From: Massilia aquatica
GTDB taxonomy: Bacteria; Pseudomonadota; Gammaproteobacteria; Burkholderiales; Burkholderiaceae_D
Assembly (NCBI RefSeq): GCF_011682045.1
Contig: NZ_VVIW01000007.1
Coordinates: forward strand, 62,001 to 126,000
Direction of reading: 5' to 3'
Length of the DNA: 64,000 nt
The translations under genes and the position numbers were made by a program. Each line of letters starts with the position of its first letter. Positions within the stretch are counted from its first letter, which is position 1. The notes beneath the pieces were generated by a model. The model saw only the letters and a program-made list of their open reading frames with translations. It made no database searches and was not told where the DNA came from. Of the stretch, positions 49,221 through 57,877 are shown in pieces.

Positions 49221-49544
49221 CTATGCGGGAAGCAGCTTGAGGACCAGTCCGGCGATCAGGGCCATCTGAAGCAGCCCCACGCCAACGACCCAGCGCACCA
49301 GTTCAGCTTTGGCCTCGGACACTGTCCGGTCTATTTTAGCGTCCAATTTCTCGATGGATGAGCGAATCTCAGTTAATTCCCGTAATACGTCGTGTTTGCT
49401 CGAAAAGCGCTCCACGATACTGGCATCTTCCGCGCTGATTATTTCAGCAAGCATGGCGGCTTGTACCTTCGCCTGCTCCAAGGAAAAGCCTGCCCGCTCC
49501 AGACGCTCCGCCATTTTCAAGGTGTCGAACGGAATCGCAGCCAT
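49221..49544 (-). CDS. DUF1640/CCDC90-like coiled-coil membrane protein, copy 2
   Basis: This 107-residue paralogue of copy 1 has the same layout: AAIPFDTLKMAERLERAGFSLEQAKVQAAMLAEIISAEDASIVERF, coiled coil, and C-terminal helix (LVRWVVGVGLLQMALIAGLVLKLL). GGGAGAAGG precedes the ATG at 49544. The 239-bp gap between copies and parallel orientation point to tandem duplication. They may form homo- or hetero-oligomers (inference). Confidence 0.85.
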   Translation of the reverse strand: MAAIPFDTLKMAERLERAGFSLEQAKVQAAMLAEIISAEDASIVERFSSKHDVLRELTEIRSSIEKLDAKIDRTVSEAKAELVRWVVGVGLLQMALIAGLVLKLLPA

Positions 49545-49629
49545 CACCTTCTCCCATCATGCCCAATATTACTTTGACATATTGTGGCCGATCTGGTTCC
49601 GTGCCAGGCGCGCTGTTTTTTTCGACGTT

Positions 49630-50427
49630 TTAGCCCATCAGGCTGTTCAACGCACCGTACCCCATCCGCGGAAACCCGGCCTGGTTGACCGTGCCGCTGT
49701 CCAAAAATTGCCGGGTCAGCGCATCAATGCACCCGAACGTCGCCTCCGAAATGGCCGAGCCGGCGCTCAGGCGGCGCACGCCCAGTTGCAGCAGCCGCGC
49801 CAGCGGCGGGACGCCATCCCGCACCATGACGTTCAGCGGCAGGGGCGTCGCTTTGATCACTGCGCTAATGTCATCCTCCAATACCATGCCGGGCACGAAC
49901 AGGCCGCTGGCCCCGGCTTCCTGGTACAGGGCGGCGCGGCGTATCGTTTCTTCCACCCGCGCGCCAGGCTCAACCCCGCGCAGATACACATCGGTCCGCG
50001 CATTGATGAACAGGTTCACCCCGCGCGCATCGGCAAGCGCGCGGATCGCCCGGATCTTGTCCGCCAGCAGCGCCAGCGTGCCGGCGCCATCCTCGATATT
50101 GATTCCCACCACGCCCGCGTCGATCAGTTCGCCCGCCAGCGCGGCCGCCTGCGCCGGATCGTCGCTGTAGCCATCTTCCGCATCGACCGTGAGGGGCAGG
50201 GCACTGACGCGCAAGATACCTTTCACCGAGGCCATCAACAGCTCGCGCGGCAAGGTGCTGCCGTCCGCGAAGCCGTGCGACCAGGCGACAGCGGCGCTGC
50301 TGGTCGCCAGCGCCCTGGCGCCGGCCGCTTGCGCAATGCGCGCACTGCCTGCATCCCAGCAATTGGCCAGCATCAGCAAGCCGTCGGCATGCAGCGAGTG
50401 GAACAGAATATCGTTACGGACTTGCAT
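49630..50427 (-). CDS. Isocitrate lyase/PEP mutase superfamily protein
   Basis: This 265-residue (beta/alpha)8 protein shows LMLANCWDAGSARIAQAAGARALATSSAAVAWSHGFADG, the metal-site LTVDAEDGYSDDP (Asp and Glu ligands), GINIEDG, and NARTDVYL. These fit the PEP mutase/methylisocitrate lyase superfamily, in the oxaloacetate-decarboxylase-like subgroup lacking the KKCGH-type lyase loop. The reaction is unknown. I chose the ATG at 50427 (MQVRNDILFHSLH). Confidence 0.9.
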   Translation of the reverse strand: MQVRNDILFHSLHADGLLMLANCWDAGSARIAQAAGARALATSSAAVAWSHGFADGSTLPRELLMASVKGILRVSALPLTVDAEDGYSDDPAQAAALAGELIDAGVVGINIEDGAGTLALLADKIRAIRALADARGVNLFINARTDVYLRGVEPGARVEETIRRAALYQEAGASGLFVPGMVLEDDISAVIKATPLPLNVMVRDGVPPLARLLQLGVRRLSAGSAISEATFGCIDALTRQFLDSGTVNQAGFPRMGYGALNSLMG

Positions 50428-50495
50428 GGTTTCTCCATGGTGGACAGTGATTGGGGCCGCCCCTTTGGCAGCCATGCGTTCTTTACTATACCGCG

Positions 50496-51131
50496 TCAGG
50501 GCGCTTCGAACCGGCGCAGGTAGGCGGCGATGGGTTCCAGGCCGACACTCGCCCGGCGTTCGTCGAGCCGGCTTTCATCCTCGACCGGACGCAATTCCAG
50601 CTTGCCCGCAGCGTTCTTGATCAGCTGGCTGCCGTAGAGCTGCTTCTTGCCATCGTTGAGCAAGTCGCGGTCGATGCTCAGCGCGACGGTCGACCATGGC
50701 AGCTCACCTTTTTGCGCCGCCGCCTTCATCGCCGGCAGCGATCGCTTGATCAACTCCGGTGACGCATGCTGAACCAATAGCCACATCGCCTGATTCGCCT
50801 CCGGGCCCACCCCGTCAACACCCGGCCATCCAATTTCAGCGAGGATGGCGATGATCCTCGGCTCGTGCCTGGCGTCGAGCGCCATCACCTCGGCGGCAAC
50901 GGTCTCTGAATAATTCGAGCTGGTCAGGCGCGCGCGCACTTCCTGGTCGATTTTCACCATCGCCAACAGCTCGGCCGCAATGCGCGGATGCCTGCCGAGC
51001 TGCGGCTGGGGCGCCGCCTTCACCACGGTTGCCGCTGCGGTTGCCTGAGCGCGCGCCTGATCCGTAGTCTCACCCGCGTGGACTGACGCTGCAAGCACCA
51101 TCGCCCCGATTGCGCACATCCATTTCTGCAT
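50496..51131 (-). CDS. DUF6624 exported protein
   Basis: This 211-residue protein has a signal peptide (MQKWMCAIGAMVLAASVHA, cleavage near residue 19) and the DUF6624 region (about 50-200): LAMVKIDQEVRARL, GWPGVDGVGPEANQAMWLLVQHASPELIKRSLPAMKAAAQKGEL, DRDLLNDGKKQLYGSQLI. Function unknown. It is divergent from the sigma-54 cluster, and the shared 219-bp region holds the palindromes and sigma-54 promoter. Confidence 0.85.
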   Translation of the reverse strand: MQKWMCAIGAMVLAASVHAGETTDQARAQATAAATVVKAAPQPQLGRHPRIAAELLAMVKIDQEVRARLTSSNYSETVAAEVMALDARHEPRIIAILAEIGWPGVDGVGPEANQAMWLLVQHASPELIKRSLPAMKAAAQKGELPWSTVALSIDRDLLNDGKKQLYGSQLIKNAAGKLELRPVEDESRLDERRASVGLEPIAAYLRRFEAP

Positions 51132-51161
51132 AGGTTCCTCTCCATTGGGCCGGCGCCATCG

Positions 51162-51217
51162 CGAAATGCTTTTCGCCGTGCCGGTATGACTATACCGCTT
51201 TCCCGAAACGCGTTTCG
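51162..51217. promoter_or_regulatory. Two CGAAA-N4-TTTCG palindromes, probable activator sites
   Basis: CGAAATGCTTTTCG (51162-51175) and CGAAACGCGTTTCG (51204-51217) share the same palindromic arms and a following CCG. Their centres are 42 bp apart, four helical turns. They lie 44-100 bp upstream of the sigma-54 -24 element, where enhancer-binding proteins usually bind. Confidence 0.65.
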
Positions 51218-51261
51218 CCGCCGCTCCCGCCACATCGCGGATTTGCCCCGCGCGCGCGCGC

Positions 51262-51277
51262 TGGCACAGCCCTTGCA
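51262..51277 (+). promoter_or_regulatory. Sigma-54 (RpoN) promoter of the glycine-zipper gene cluster
   Basis: TGGCAC-AGCCC-TTGCA is an exact match to the -24/-12 consensus (TGGCAC-N5-TTGCA). Transcription would begin near 51289, 62 nt before the GTG start at 51351. It needs an ATP-dependent activator such as the GAFTGA protein encoded at 62297-63658. Confidence 0.8.
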
Positions 51278-51350
51278 ATGGATGGAGCAGGACGCGCAGC
51301 AGCATCCCCCTTTTTTTTCGCGCATCCACCACTTGTTAAAGGGGCTGTCC

Positions 51351-51953
51351 GTGAACCGTCGCCTGCTTGAATACAGTCCGGTGTTCGACATCTTCACCAA
51401 CGCCGCGCCGCGCCCGGGCGAACAGGAGTTCGATACCGCGCCGCTGCCGGACGACAGCGCCGACCTGGCGCTGGCCGCCGAACTGCTCGAAGCGGCCGAG
51501 CCGGTTGCGCTGCGGCGGGTGCTGAACCGCGCCATCGCCGGCGCCGGTGTGCTCGGTGCGCGCGTGGCCCGGTCGCCGATGGGACCCTTGCTGGTGACCG
51601 AACTTGAGCGCGCCTTGCAGCCGATCCTGTCGCCGCAGCGCCGCGCGGCGTCTGGCGCCAGCGCAAAAACGGTGAGCATCCATCTCGGTGCGCGCATGTT
51701 CGGCCTCGAACTCGAAGGCCTGAGCGCCGAAGACAAGGAATTCGTGCTGGCGCGCCAGCTGGTGCGCCTGGCCGACGCCGCCGCGCGCCACGCCGGCAAT
51801 GCACGCAGCGCGTCGCCGCGATCCGCGCGCGCCGCTGTGCAAGCGGCCGCGCGCCGCTACGCACCGGGCCTGCTGCCGCACGTGCACGCGCGTCCGGCCA
51901 CGCAAGGCCGCTGGACCCGCCAGGCGGGCCAACTGATTCTTCACGATTGCTGA
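51351..51953 (+). CDS. First member of a three-protein family sharing an ARxxVRLA...GRWxRQ C-terminus
   Basis: This 200-residue protein is read from the GTG at 51351, behind AAAGGGG; the frame extends upstream but would cover the sigma-54 promoter. The N-terminal part has an acidic stretch and LALAAELLEAAEP. The C-terminal part, LEGLSAEDKEFVLARQLVRLADAAARHA, then AAARRYAPGLLPH and GRWTRQAGQLIL, matches the two other family members at 52025 and 57878. It lacks their central glycine-zipper segment. Function unknown; no signal peptide is seen. Confidence 0.75.
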   Translation: MNRRLLEYSPVFDIFTNAAPRPGEQEFDTAPLPDDSADLALAAELLEAAEPVALRRVLNRAIAGAGVLGARVARSPMGPLLVTELERALQPILSPQRRAASGASAKTVSIHLGARMFGLELEGLSAEDKEFVLARQLVRLADAAARHAGNARSASPRSARAAVQAAARRYAPGLLPHVHARPATQGRWTRQAGQLILHDC

Positions 51954-52024
51954 TCCGGAAGGATTGTCCATCCGGGCACTGTGTTGTTTTACTTCGTTGT
52001 TTCACTTTTCTAAAGGAGCGCATC

Positions 52025-52726
52025 ATGCATGACATCGACCGTACGACAATGGAATATGGCCAGGAAACCTCCAGCTTCGAGGGCGAACAGTTCGAATTCG
52101 GGCAGGGCGAGTGGAGCGGCGAATCCGGCCTGAACGAACAGCAGGAAGCCGAATACGCACAGGAACTGCTGAACGTGAACAGCGAAGCGGAACTCGACCA
52201 GTTCCTGGGCGACTTCATTCGCAAGGTCGGCGCCACCGCCGGGCGCGTGATCCGCTCGCCGGTCGGGCAGGCCGTTGGCGGCGTGCTCAAAGGCGTGGCC
52301 AAAAAAGCGCTGCCGCTGGCCGGTGGCGCCATCGGCGGCTACTTCGGCGGACCGCTGGGCGCCAAGATCGGCAGCGGCCTGGCTTCGGCCGCCGGCGGCG
52401 CGCTCGGACTGGAAGCCGAAATGAGCGGCGAAGACCGCGAGTACGAAGGCGCGCGCCAGTTCGTGCGCCTGGCCGCCGACACGGTGCAGAAAGCGTCGCA
52501 GGCATCCGGCTCGGGCGACCCGCGCGCGATCGCCCAGAATGCGGCCATGGCGGCGGCGCGCCAGCACGCACCGGGCCTGCTCAAGCGCGGCGCCTCCGGT
52601 GGCGGCTGCGGCAGCTGCGGCGGTGGCATGGCGCAGCAGGGCGGCGGCATGGGTGCCGGCGGCGGGCGTGGCGCCAGCGGACGCTGGAGCCGCCAGGGCA
52701 ACAAGATCGTCATCTACGGCGCTTGA
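52025..52726 (+). CDS. Glycine-zipper protein with acidic leader (bacteriocin-like)
   Basis: This 233-residue protein begins with a Glu/Phe/Gly-rich leader (1-44), then AQELLNVNSEAELDQFLGDFIRKV (46-68). A long glycine-zipper segment follows (about 84-130, GGVLKGVAKKALPLAGGAIGG and GSGLASAAGGALGLE). After it come the shared REYEGARQFVRLA, a Gly-rich stretch with a CGSC (195-198), and the terminal GRWSRQGNKIVIYGA. Glycine zippers favour membrane insertion or oligomerisation, as in some bacteriocins and phage proteins. AAAGGAG precedes ATG 52025. An exported or matured product is inference. Confidence 0.8.
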   Translation: MHDIDRTTMEYGQETSSFEGEQFEFGQGEWSGESGLNEQQEAEYAQELLNVNSEAELDQFLGDFIRKVGATAGRVIRSPVGQAVGGVLKGVAKKALPLAGGAIGGYFGGPLGAKIGSGLASAAGGALGLEAEMSGEDREYEGARQFVRLAADTVQKASQASGSGDPRAIAQNAAMAAARQHAPGLLKRGASGGGCGSCGGGMAQQGGGMGAGGGRGASGRWSRQGNKIVIYGA

Positions 52727-52731
52727 ACACC

Positions 52732-54051
52732 ATGAGCCCGTATGCCGCGTCGCTGCTCGAACAGGAAGCGCGTTCCCTGCAAACCAGGCTGGCGCGGGTC
52801 CGCCCCTTTGCCCTGATCGAGCCCATGGTGCCGGCGGCCGCGCTGCTGCCGTCGGCCCAGTCGGCGCTCGAGCACTACCTGGTTACGGGGCGGCGCGAGC
52901 TGCAGGCGCTGGTGGCAGCCTTCCAGCACTGGCTGGCCGGCGCGCGCGAGAACGCCACGGCGGCCGAGGCGCAGCGCCGGTTCACCTTCCTGCGCCTCAA
53001 ATTCAATGCCACGCTGACCCAGTTCGACCTGTTCAACGACGTCATCACCCAGCGCAGCGAGCACGAAAACGGGGTCTGGCTGTCGGGTCTCGACGCGGTC
53101 GCGGCCGACGCCCTGGCGCTGCCGGGCAGCTACTACCGCATGCCGCCCGTGGTCTGCTATCTGGACCGGGGGCCGGGTGCGGCGATCCGGCGCGCGCGCA
53201 CCCGCTTGCCGGGCGGCGGCGAGAACCCGGTGGCGGTGGTGCGGGTGCCGCGCGAACGCATGATCGGCAGCGGCATCGCATCCTCGCTGATCCACGAGGT
53301 CGGGCACCAGGGCGCGGCCCTGCTCGACCTGGTCAACTCGCTGCGCCCCGAACTGCAGGCGATGCAGCAAAGCGACGCGGCCCAGCGCGACACGTGGCAG
53401 TGGTGGAAACGCTGGATTTCCGAAATCGTGGCCGACTTCTGGTCGGTGGCGCGGGTCGGCGTGGTCTCCACCCTGGGCCTGATCGGGGTGGTCAGCCTGC
53501 CGCGCGTGTTCGTGTTTCGCCTCAGTCCCGACGACCCGCATCCGATTCCCTGGATCCGCGTGATGCTCAGTTGCGCGATGGGGCAGGCCTTGTACCCGCA
53601 TCCGCAGTGGGAGCGCCTGGCCAACGTGTGGCACGACTACTACCCGAGCGCCACCCTGGCGCCGGAGACGATCGATCTGTTGGGGCGGCTGCGGCGCGGC
53701 ATGCCGGCCTTCGTGCAGCTGCTGGTGCGCCACAAGCCGGCGGCGCTGCGCGGCAAGACCCTGCCCGAGGTACTCGACGTGGCGTCTCGCCAGCCGGCGC
53801 TGCTGTCGTCGCTGTACCGGCGCTGGGAAAACGCGCCGGCGCAGATGTACCGCGCCCCGCCATCGCTGGTGTTCGCGGTGCTGGGCCAGGCGCGCGCCGA
53901 TGGCCTGGTCGGGCCGGAAGACGAAAACGTCCTGCTGGCCAAACTGCTGACCCACTGGGCGCTGCGCAGCACGCTCGACACCAGCTTCCTGTGCGCCTCG
54001 CTGGACGCGCCAGCGCAGGCGCTTCCCCGGGCACCTTTGACTTTCCACTGA
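52732..54051 (+). CDS. Zincin-like metallopeptidase candidate (HEVGH)
   Basis: This 439-residue protein contains SSLIHEVGHQGAALLDL (HEVGH at 188-192), the HExxH zinc motif, and WISEIVADFWSVARVG (EIVAD at 231-235), placed as the third ligand of gluzincins. The central hydrophobic region (about 243-262) may be a membrane segment or core. It starts 5 bp after the glycine-zipper gene. It could be a maturation protease for the small proteins here (inference). No named family recognised. Confidence 0.75.
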   Translation: MSPYAASLLEQEARSLQTRLARVRPFALIEPMVPAAALLPSAQSALEHYLVTGRRELQALVAAFQHWLAGARENATAAEAQRRFTFLRLKFNATLTQFDLFNDVITQRSEHENGVWLSGLDAVAADALALPGSYYRMPPVVCYLDRGPGAAIRRARTRLPGGGENPVAVVRVPRERMIGSGIASSLIHEVGHQGAALLDLVNSLRPELQAMQQSDAAQRDTWQWWKRWISEIVADFWSVARVGVVSTLGLIGVVSLPRVFVFRLSPDDPHPIPWIRVMLSCAMGQALYPHPQWERLANVWHDYYPSATLAPETIDLLGRLRRGMPAFVQLLVRHKPAALRGKTLPEVLDVASRQPALLSSLYRRWENAPAQMYRAPPSLVFAVLGQARADGLVGPEDENVLLAKLLTHWALRSTLDTSFLCASLDAPAQALPRAPLTFH

Positions 54052-54061
54052 GGAGAATGAC

Positions 54062-56170
54062 ATGAGCAGCAAGAACCATCTGAAGGAAGCCCGTAGCGGG
54101 TCGCTCGAGGTGACCGTGCACGAGGCCCAGACCGGCGCGCCGGTGTCGAATGGCGCGGTCAGCGTGTACCGCCACCCGGAGGGCATCGACAGTTTCGAAG
54201 CGGCCCGCTGGACGCCGTCGTACGACCAGCTCGAAGCGAGCGCCGTCACCGGCAGCGGCGGCGAGGCCACGGTGGCCAACCTGGCGCCGGGCAGCTACGT
54301 GGTGGTGTACGAACACTACCCGCTGACCGAACCGCGCTGCGTGAAGGTCGACGGCGGCTGCCGCGCCGTGGTCTGCTTCCAGCTGGCGCTGGAACTGCGC
54401 GCCGAACTCAGTTACGAAACCGTCGATTGCCAGGCCAATACCTGCAGCGTGGCGCGGGTGGCGGACCGGGTGGTGGCGACCATCCGTTTTTCCGGTAACC
54501 AGTCCGACCTCAAGCCGCATGTGCGGGTCATGCCCACCCCCGGCTGGATCGCGCGCGAGGACGATCCGTACGTGCTCTCGCGCGTGGTGCGCCACGCCGG
54601 GCCGCAGCAGTTCGAGGCGGTGCTGGCGTTCGAGCGCCGGCCCTCGGCGGGGGCGCTGGCGCCGGGCATCAACATGGCGCCGCTGGCCGCGCCGGCCATG
54701 ATCGGCATCCGCCAGGGCTTCGTGGCCGACGAGCGCACGCCCAGTCCGATCTCGGGCAATATCGGCGTGTCGATGACGCGCACCGAGACCGAGCCGACCG
54801 ACGACCTGCCGCTATGGACCCTGATCCGCAACAGCACCGATGCGATGTCGTTTACGAACTACCTGAACTTCATGGATGCGCTGTTCTGCACCCCGGCCAA
54901 CCGCGGCCCGGCGTTCGAGGCCAAGAGCCAGCTGTTCGAGCAGCTGCGCCAGCGCCGCGCCTTGCCCTTCAACGATTCGGAAGCTTATCGCGTGCTGAAG
55001 GTGGCGACCGAGGCGTTCGTGATGGTCAACTGCGGGGTCCTGAGCCAGCCGAACATGTTCAATCCGGCCGAAGACCAGGCCTATCTGGACCGGCGCGACA
55101 TTCCGGCCACGCGCGACCTGGAAACCACCTTCAACGCCGACTATCTGGAGACCACGGTGGACGGCACCAAGGTGTTGCCGTACCTGGCGATCATCAGGCG
55201 CAAGCTGCCCGACGTGCCGATCCACCTGCTGCGCGGGATCGAGGGCGAAGCCGACATGTGCTTCGGCATCGTCCAGCAAAAGCTGGCCAATCCCTGCCTG
55301 CTGGAGCTGATCTGGTCCTACTGGCACGAAGAGGGCATGCTGGTGCAGACCATGAACGCGATCACCCAGCGCTTCCAGAACGTGCGTGCGCCGGGCCGCG
55401 ACGACCCGCTGGCGAACCTCGAGATCGATCCGCTGCGGCCCTTGAATAACCTGATCTGGGGCTACACGCAGGACGAACAGCATCGCCTCACCGTGGTGCG
55501 CCGCAATTACGAGTACGACCACCACTACGGCGTGCGGCTCGATGGCAAGGCGGTCCAGCATTTCCGCCCGGCCGACACGCGCTCCAAGTTCCTCGAAGCG
55601 TTCCACTACCTGCTGCGCCTGTGCACCGCGTTCTACCGCCAGGATGACGACACCACCGTCAAGGCCGACGCCTTCCCGGTCTTGAACGGACTGAAAGAAG
55701 TGCACCTGATCCTGTCGCAGGGCGCGCACAACCAGTTCGGCGACCTGCCGTCGACGGCGCGCATCGAAATGCTGATGCAGCAGTGGATGCTGGCGCGGCC
55801 CGAGTTCCGCGAATTCCTGCCGACCCGCATCATGGTCGCCTATCCCGAGCCGTGGATGGACCGGGTCGACGCCATGAAAAAGCTGCAGGGATGGTCCGAT
55901 ACCAGCGTGATGCATTTCCGCAGCCTGGCCATGTTCGGCGAACAGGTGCTGCTGTCGGTGCGCTACGGCGCCTGGAGCGACATCTACGAGCCCACCCAGG
56001 CCTTCAACTGGGCGCGCTTCTGGCGCCCGCAGATCCAGGGCTACATCCACGCCTACCGCGCCGCCACCGGCGTGGACCTCACGGTGGACGCGCGCGATCC
56101 GAAAGCGGAAGGCACCTTGCCCTCGATCCTGCTGCGCCGCCGCCTCGAGCAGCAAGCGCGGATGGCCTAG
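54062..56170 (+). CDS. Large protein with N-terminal beta-sandwich-like domain
   Basis: This 702-residue protein begins with SGSLEVTVHEAQTGAPVSNGAVSVYR (about 12-37) and GGEATVANLAPGSYVVVYEHYPL, a carboxypeptidase-regulatory/prealbumin-like sandwich. The remainder (about 230-702) is a Trp/Tyr-rich, mostly helical region of unknown fold with IRNSTDAMSFTNYLNFMDALFC and WARFWRPQIQGYIHAYRAATG. AGGAG precedes the ATG. It is coupled to neighbours by gaps of 10 and 3 bp. I recognise no family; it may be a scaffold or enzyme for the cluster product. Confidence 0.75.
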   Translation: MSSKNHLKEARSGSLEVTVHEAQTGAPVSNGAVSVYRHPEGIDSFEAARWTPSYDQLEASAVTGSGGEATVANLAPGSYVVVYEHYPLTEPRCVKVDGGCRAVVCFQLALELRAELSYETVDCQANTCSVARVADRVVATIRFSGNQSDLKPHVRVMPTPGWIAREDDPYVLSRVVRHAGPQQFEAVLAFERRPSAGALAPGINMAPLAAPAMIGIRQGFVADERTPSPISGNIGVSMTRTETEPTDDLPLWTLIRNSTDAMSFTNYLNFMDALFCTPANRGPAFEAKSQLFEQLRQRRALPFNDSEAYRVLKVATEAFVMVNCGVLSQPNMFNPAEDQAYLDRRDIPATRDLETTFNADYLETTVDGTKVLPYLAIIRRKLPDVPIHLLRGIEGEADMCFGIVQQKLANPCLLELIWSYWHEEGMLVQTMNAITQRFQNVRAPGRDDPLANLEIDPLRPLNNLIWGYTQDEQHRLTVVRRNYEYDHHYGVRLDGKAVQHFRPADTRSKFLEAFHYLLRLCTAFYRQDDDTTVKADAFPVLNGLKEVHLILSQGAHNQFGDLPSTARIEMLMQQWMLARPEFREFLPTRIMVAYPEPWMDRVDAMKKLQGWSDTSVMHFRSLAMFGEQVLLSVRYGAWSDIYEPTQAFNWARFWRPQIQGYIHAYRAATGVDLTVDARDPKAEGTLPSILLRRRLEQQARMA

Positions 56171-56173
56171 GCC

Positions 56174-57247
56174 ATGCTCGACTTTTCCAGCGCCCTGTAT
56201 CTCGGCATGCGCCATCCCAGCGCGGAGCTGGGCGGCTGGGACGCGCTGACCCTGGGCCGGCCGGCGGCCAGCAGGGAGCCGCCCGGCGCCGCGCAATTGG
56301 CGCAAGCGCTGGCGCTGCTGTGCGGCTGCCAGGCGGCGACCCTGCTGCCATCGACCCTGCACCTGTTCTGCGACCTGTTCGAGCTGCTGGCGCGCGAGCC
56401 GCTGGCGATCCTGGTCGACGGCGCCAGCTACCCGATCGCGCGCTCCGGCGCCGAACGCGCGGCGGCGCGCGGCACGCCGCTGACGGTGTTCGCGCATGCC
56501 GACGTGGACGGCGCGCGCAGGCTGGCCACGGCGGCGCGCAGGCAGGGCCGGCGCCCGCTGATCCTGGCCGACGGCCATGTGCCCGGCGCGCCACGGCCAC
56601 CGCCGCTGGCCGCCTACGCGGCCTTGATGCGCGAGGCGGGCGGCTGGCTGGTGCTCGACGACACCCAGGTCATCGGCCTGTGCGGCGAGGACGGGGGCGG
56701 TTCGCTGCGGCGGCATGGCGTGGCGGGGCCGCATGTGGTGGCCGGCAGTTCGCTCTCGAAAGCGTTCGGCGCGCCGCTGGCGGTGCTGTGCGCCAGCGCG
56801 CAGCTGGTGCGCCGTTTCGGGCAGGCGAGCCAGTCGCGCGTGCATGCCAGTCCGCCATCGGTGGCGGCGATCCGGGCCGCGCTGGCGGCGCTGCGCATCA
56901 ACCGCGCGCAGGGCGACCGGCTGCGGCGGCGCTTGTGGCGCCGCGTGGCGCAGTGGCGCCTTGGAGCGGTCAGGCATGGCATTGCGCTGCGTGCGGGTGC
57001 GTTTCCGGTGCAGACGCTCGCGCCCCGGCGCGGCATCGACAGTGTGGCGCTGCACGCCTGCCTGCGCCACGCCGGGGTCGACGCGGTGCTGCAACGCGCG
57101 GGCGCGCAGGCCGCGCTCAGTTTCATCGTCACGGCGCGCCATGCGCCGCACGAGATCGAACGCGCACTGGCGCTGCTGGCGGCCTGCCTGCGCGCGCAGG
57201 CGCCGTCAGGCAGGCAGACAAGGAGGGAATATGCATACGGAATTTGA
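56174..57247 (+). CDS. PLP-dependent enzyme, alpha-oxoamine synthase-like
   Basis: This 357-residue fold-type I PLP protein resembles AONS/KBL: LADGHVPG (131-138), WLVLDDTQVIGLCGEDGGG (158-176) with Asp162/163, and GSSLSKAFGAP with the Schiff-base Lys196. It is shorter than typical AONS by about 30 residues at the N-terminus. AONS-type enzymes condense acyl-CoA or acyl-ACP with an amino acid. A role in making or attaching a small amine or lipid group is possible (inference). Overlaps the next gene by 17 bp. Confidence 0.8.
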   Translation: MLDFSSALYLGMRHPSAELGGWDALTLGRPAASREPPGAAQLAQALALLCGCQAATLLPSTLHLFCDLFELLAREPLAILVDGASYPIARSGAERAAARGTPLTVFAHADVDGARRLATAARRQGRRPLILADGHVPGAPRPPPLAAYAALMREAGGWLVLDDTQVIGLCGEDGGGSLRRHGVAGPHVVAGSSLSKAFGAPLAVLCASAQLVRRFGQASQSRVHASPPSVAAIRAALAALRINRAQGDRLRRRLWRRVAQWRLGAVRHGIALRAGAFPVQTLAPRRGIDSVALHACLRHAGVDAVLQRAGAQAALSFIVTARHAPHEIERALALLAACLRAQAPSGRQTRREYAYGI

Positions 57248-57851
57248 GATGGTGGCTTTCGAGATGGAACAAGAGCGAGGCGGGCGCCGCGCTGGAGCGG
57301 GGCGAGGGCCACGGCCGTCGCCGGGCCGCGCCTTTCCGGCCAGGCCGCGCCGGCCGGCGTGGGGCGGCTGGCGCTATCCGGTGCTGGCGCCGTGGCCCGA
57401 ACCGGCGTATTACCCGGACGAGGATGACGAACCGCAGGATGAACAGCCCACCAGCATCGCGCCCGCGCTGGCCAGGATGAGCGCTGCGCCAGCGTACCAG
57501 TCCTACGGCCCGCTGCGCGACGCGGTAGCCAGGGTGGGAGCGAAGCTCGCTGGCCTGTATCTGATCGAGTTCGATGGCCCGGCGGGCAAGCGTGCTTACA
57601 GCGGCCAGAGCGACGACGTGGGGCGGCGCCTGCGCCAGCATCTGCTGTGCGCCACCATGCTGGGGCTTGACGTGGGCAAGCACCGGGTGTTCGTGGCGCC
57701 GGCGCCGTCGGCGGCCGCGCGCCGCAAGACCGAGAAGGACCTGCACACGAAGATGGATGTCAAAAAACGCAAGCCGGGCGATCCGCCGGGCGTGCTGACC
57801 AACCAGCGCAAGGAACTGGAGGCCGAACTGCTCGGCGAGTTCTGGGGCTAA
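57231..57851 (+). CDS. GIY-YIG-like protein with acidic and Pro/Arg-rich leader
   Basis: This 206-residue protein has a leader MHTEFEMVAFEMEQE, an Arg/Gly/Pro-rich stretch (18-60), an acidic stretch (62-72), and a GIY-YIG-type domain (about 107-205): AGLYLIEF, RAYSGQSDDVGRRLRQHLL. The second Tyr-x-Gly and Arg of the nuclease motif are present. The leader resembles that of the small glycine-zipper proteins. GGAGGG precedes the ATG. Nuclease activity is uncertain. Confidence 0.75.
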   Translation: MHTEFEMVAFEMEQERGGRRAGAGRGPRPSPGRAFPARPRRPAWGGWRYPVLAPWPEPAYYPDEDDEPQDEQPTSIAPALARMSAAPAYQSYGPLRDAVARVGAKLAGLYLIEFDGPAGKRAYSGQSDDVGRRLRQHLLCATMLGLDVGKHRVFVAPAPSAAARRKTEKDLHTKMDVKKRKPGDPPGVLTNQRKELEAELLGEFWG

Positions 57852-57877
57852 CGCTTCATCAACCGAAGGAGATCATC

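Noticed and set aside
54812-57151. 779-codon minus-strand frame
   Set aside because: Antisense to the coupled cluster genes; no domain features.
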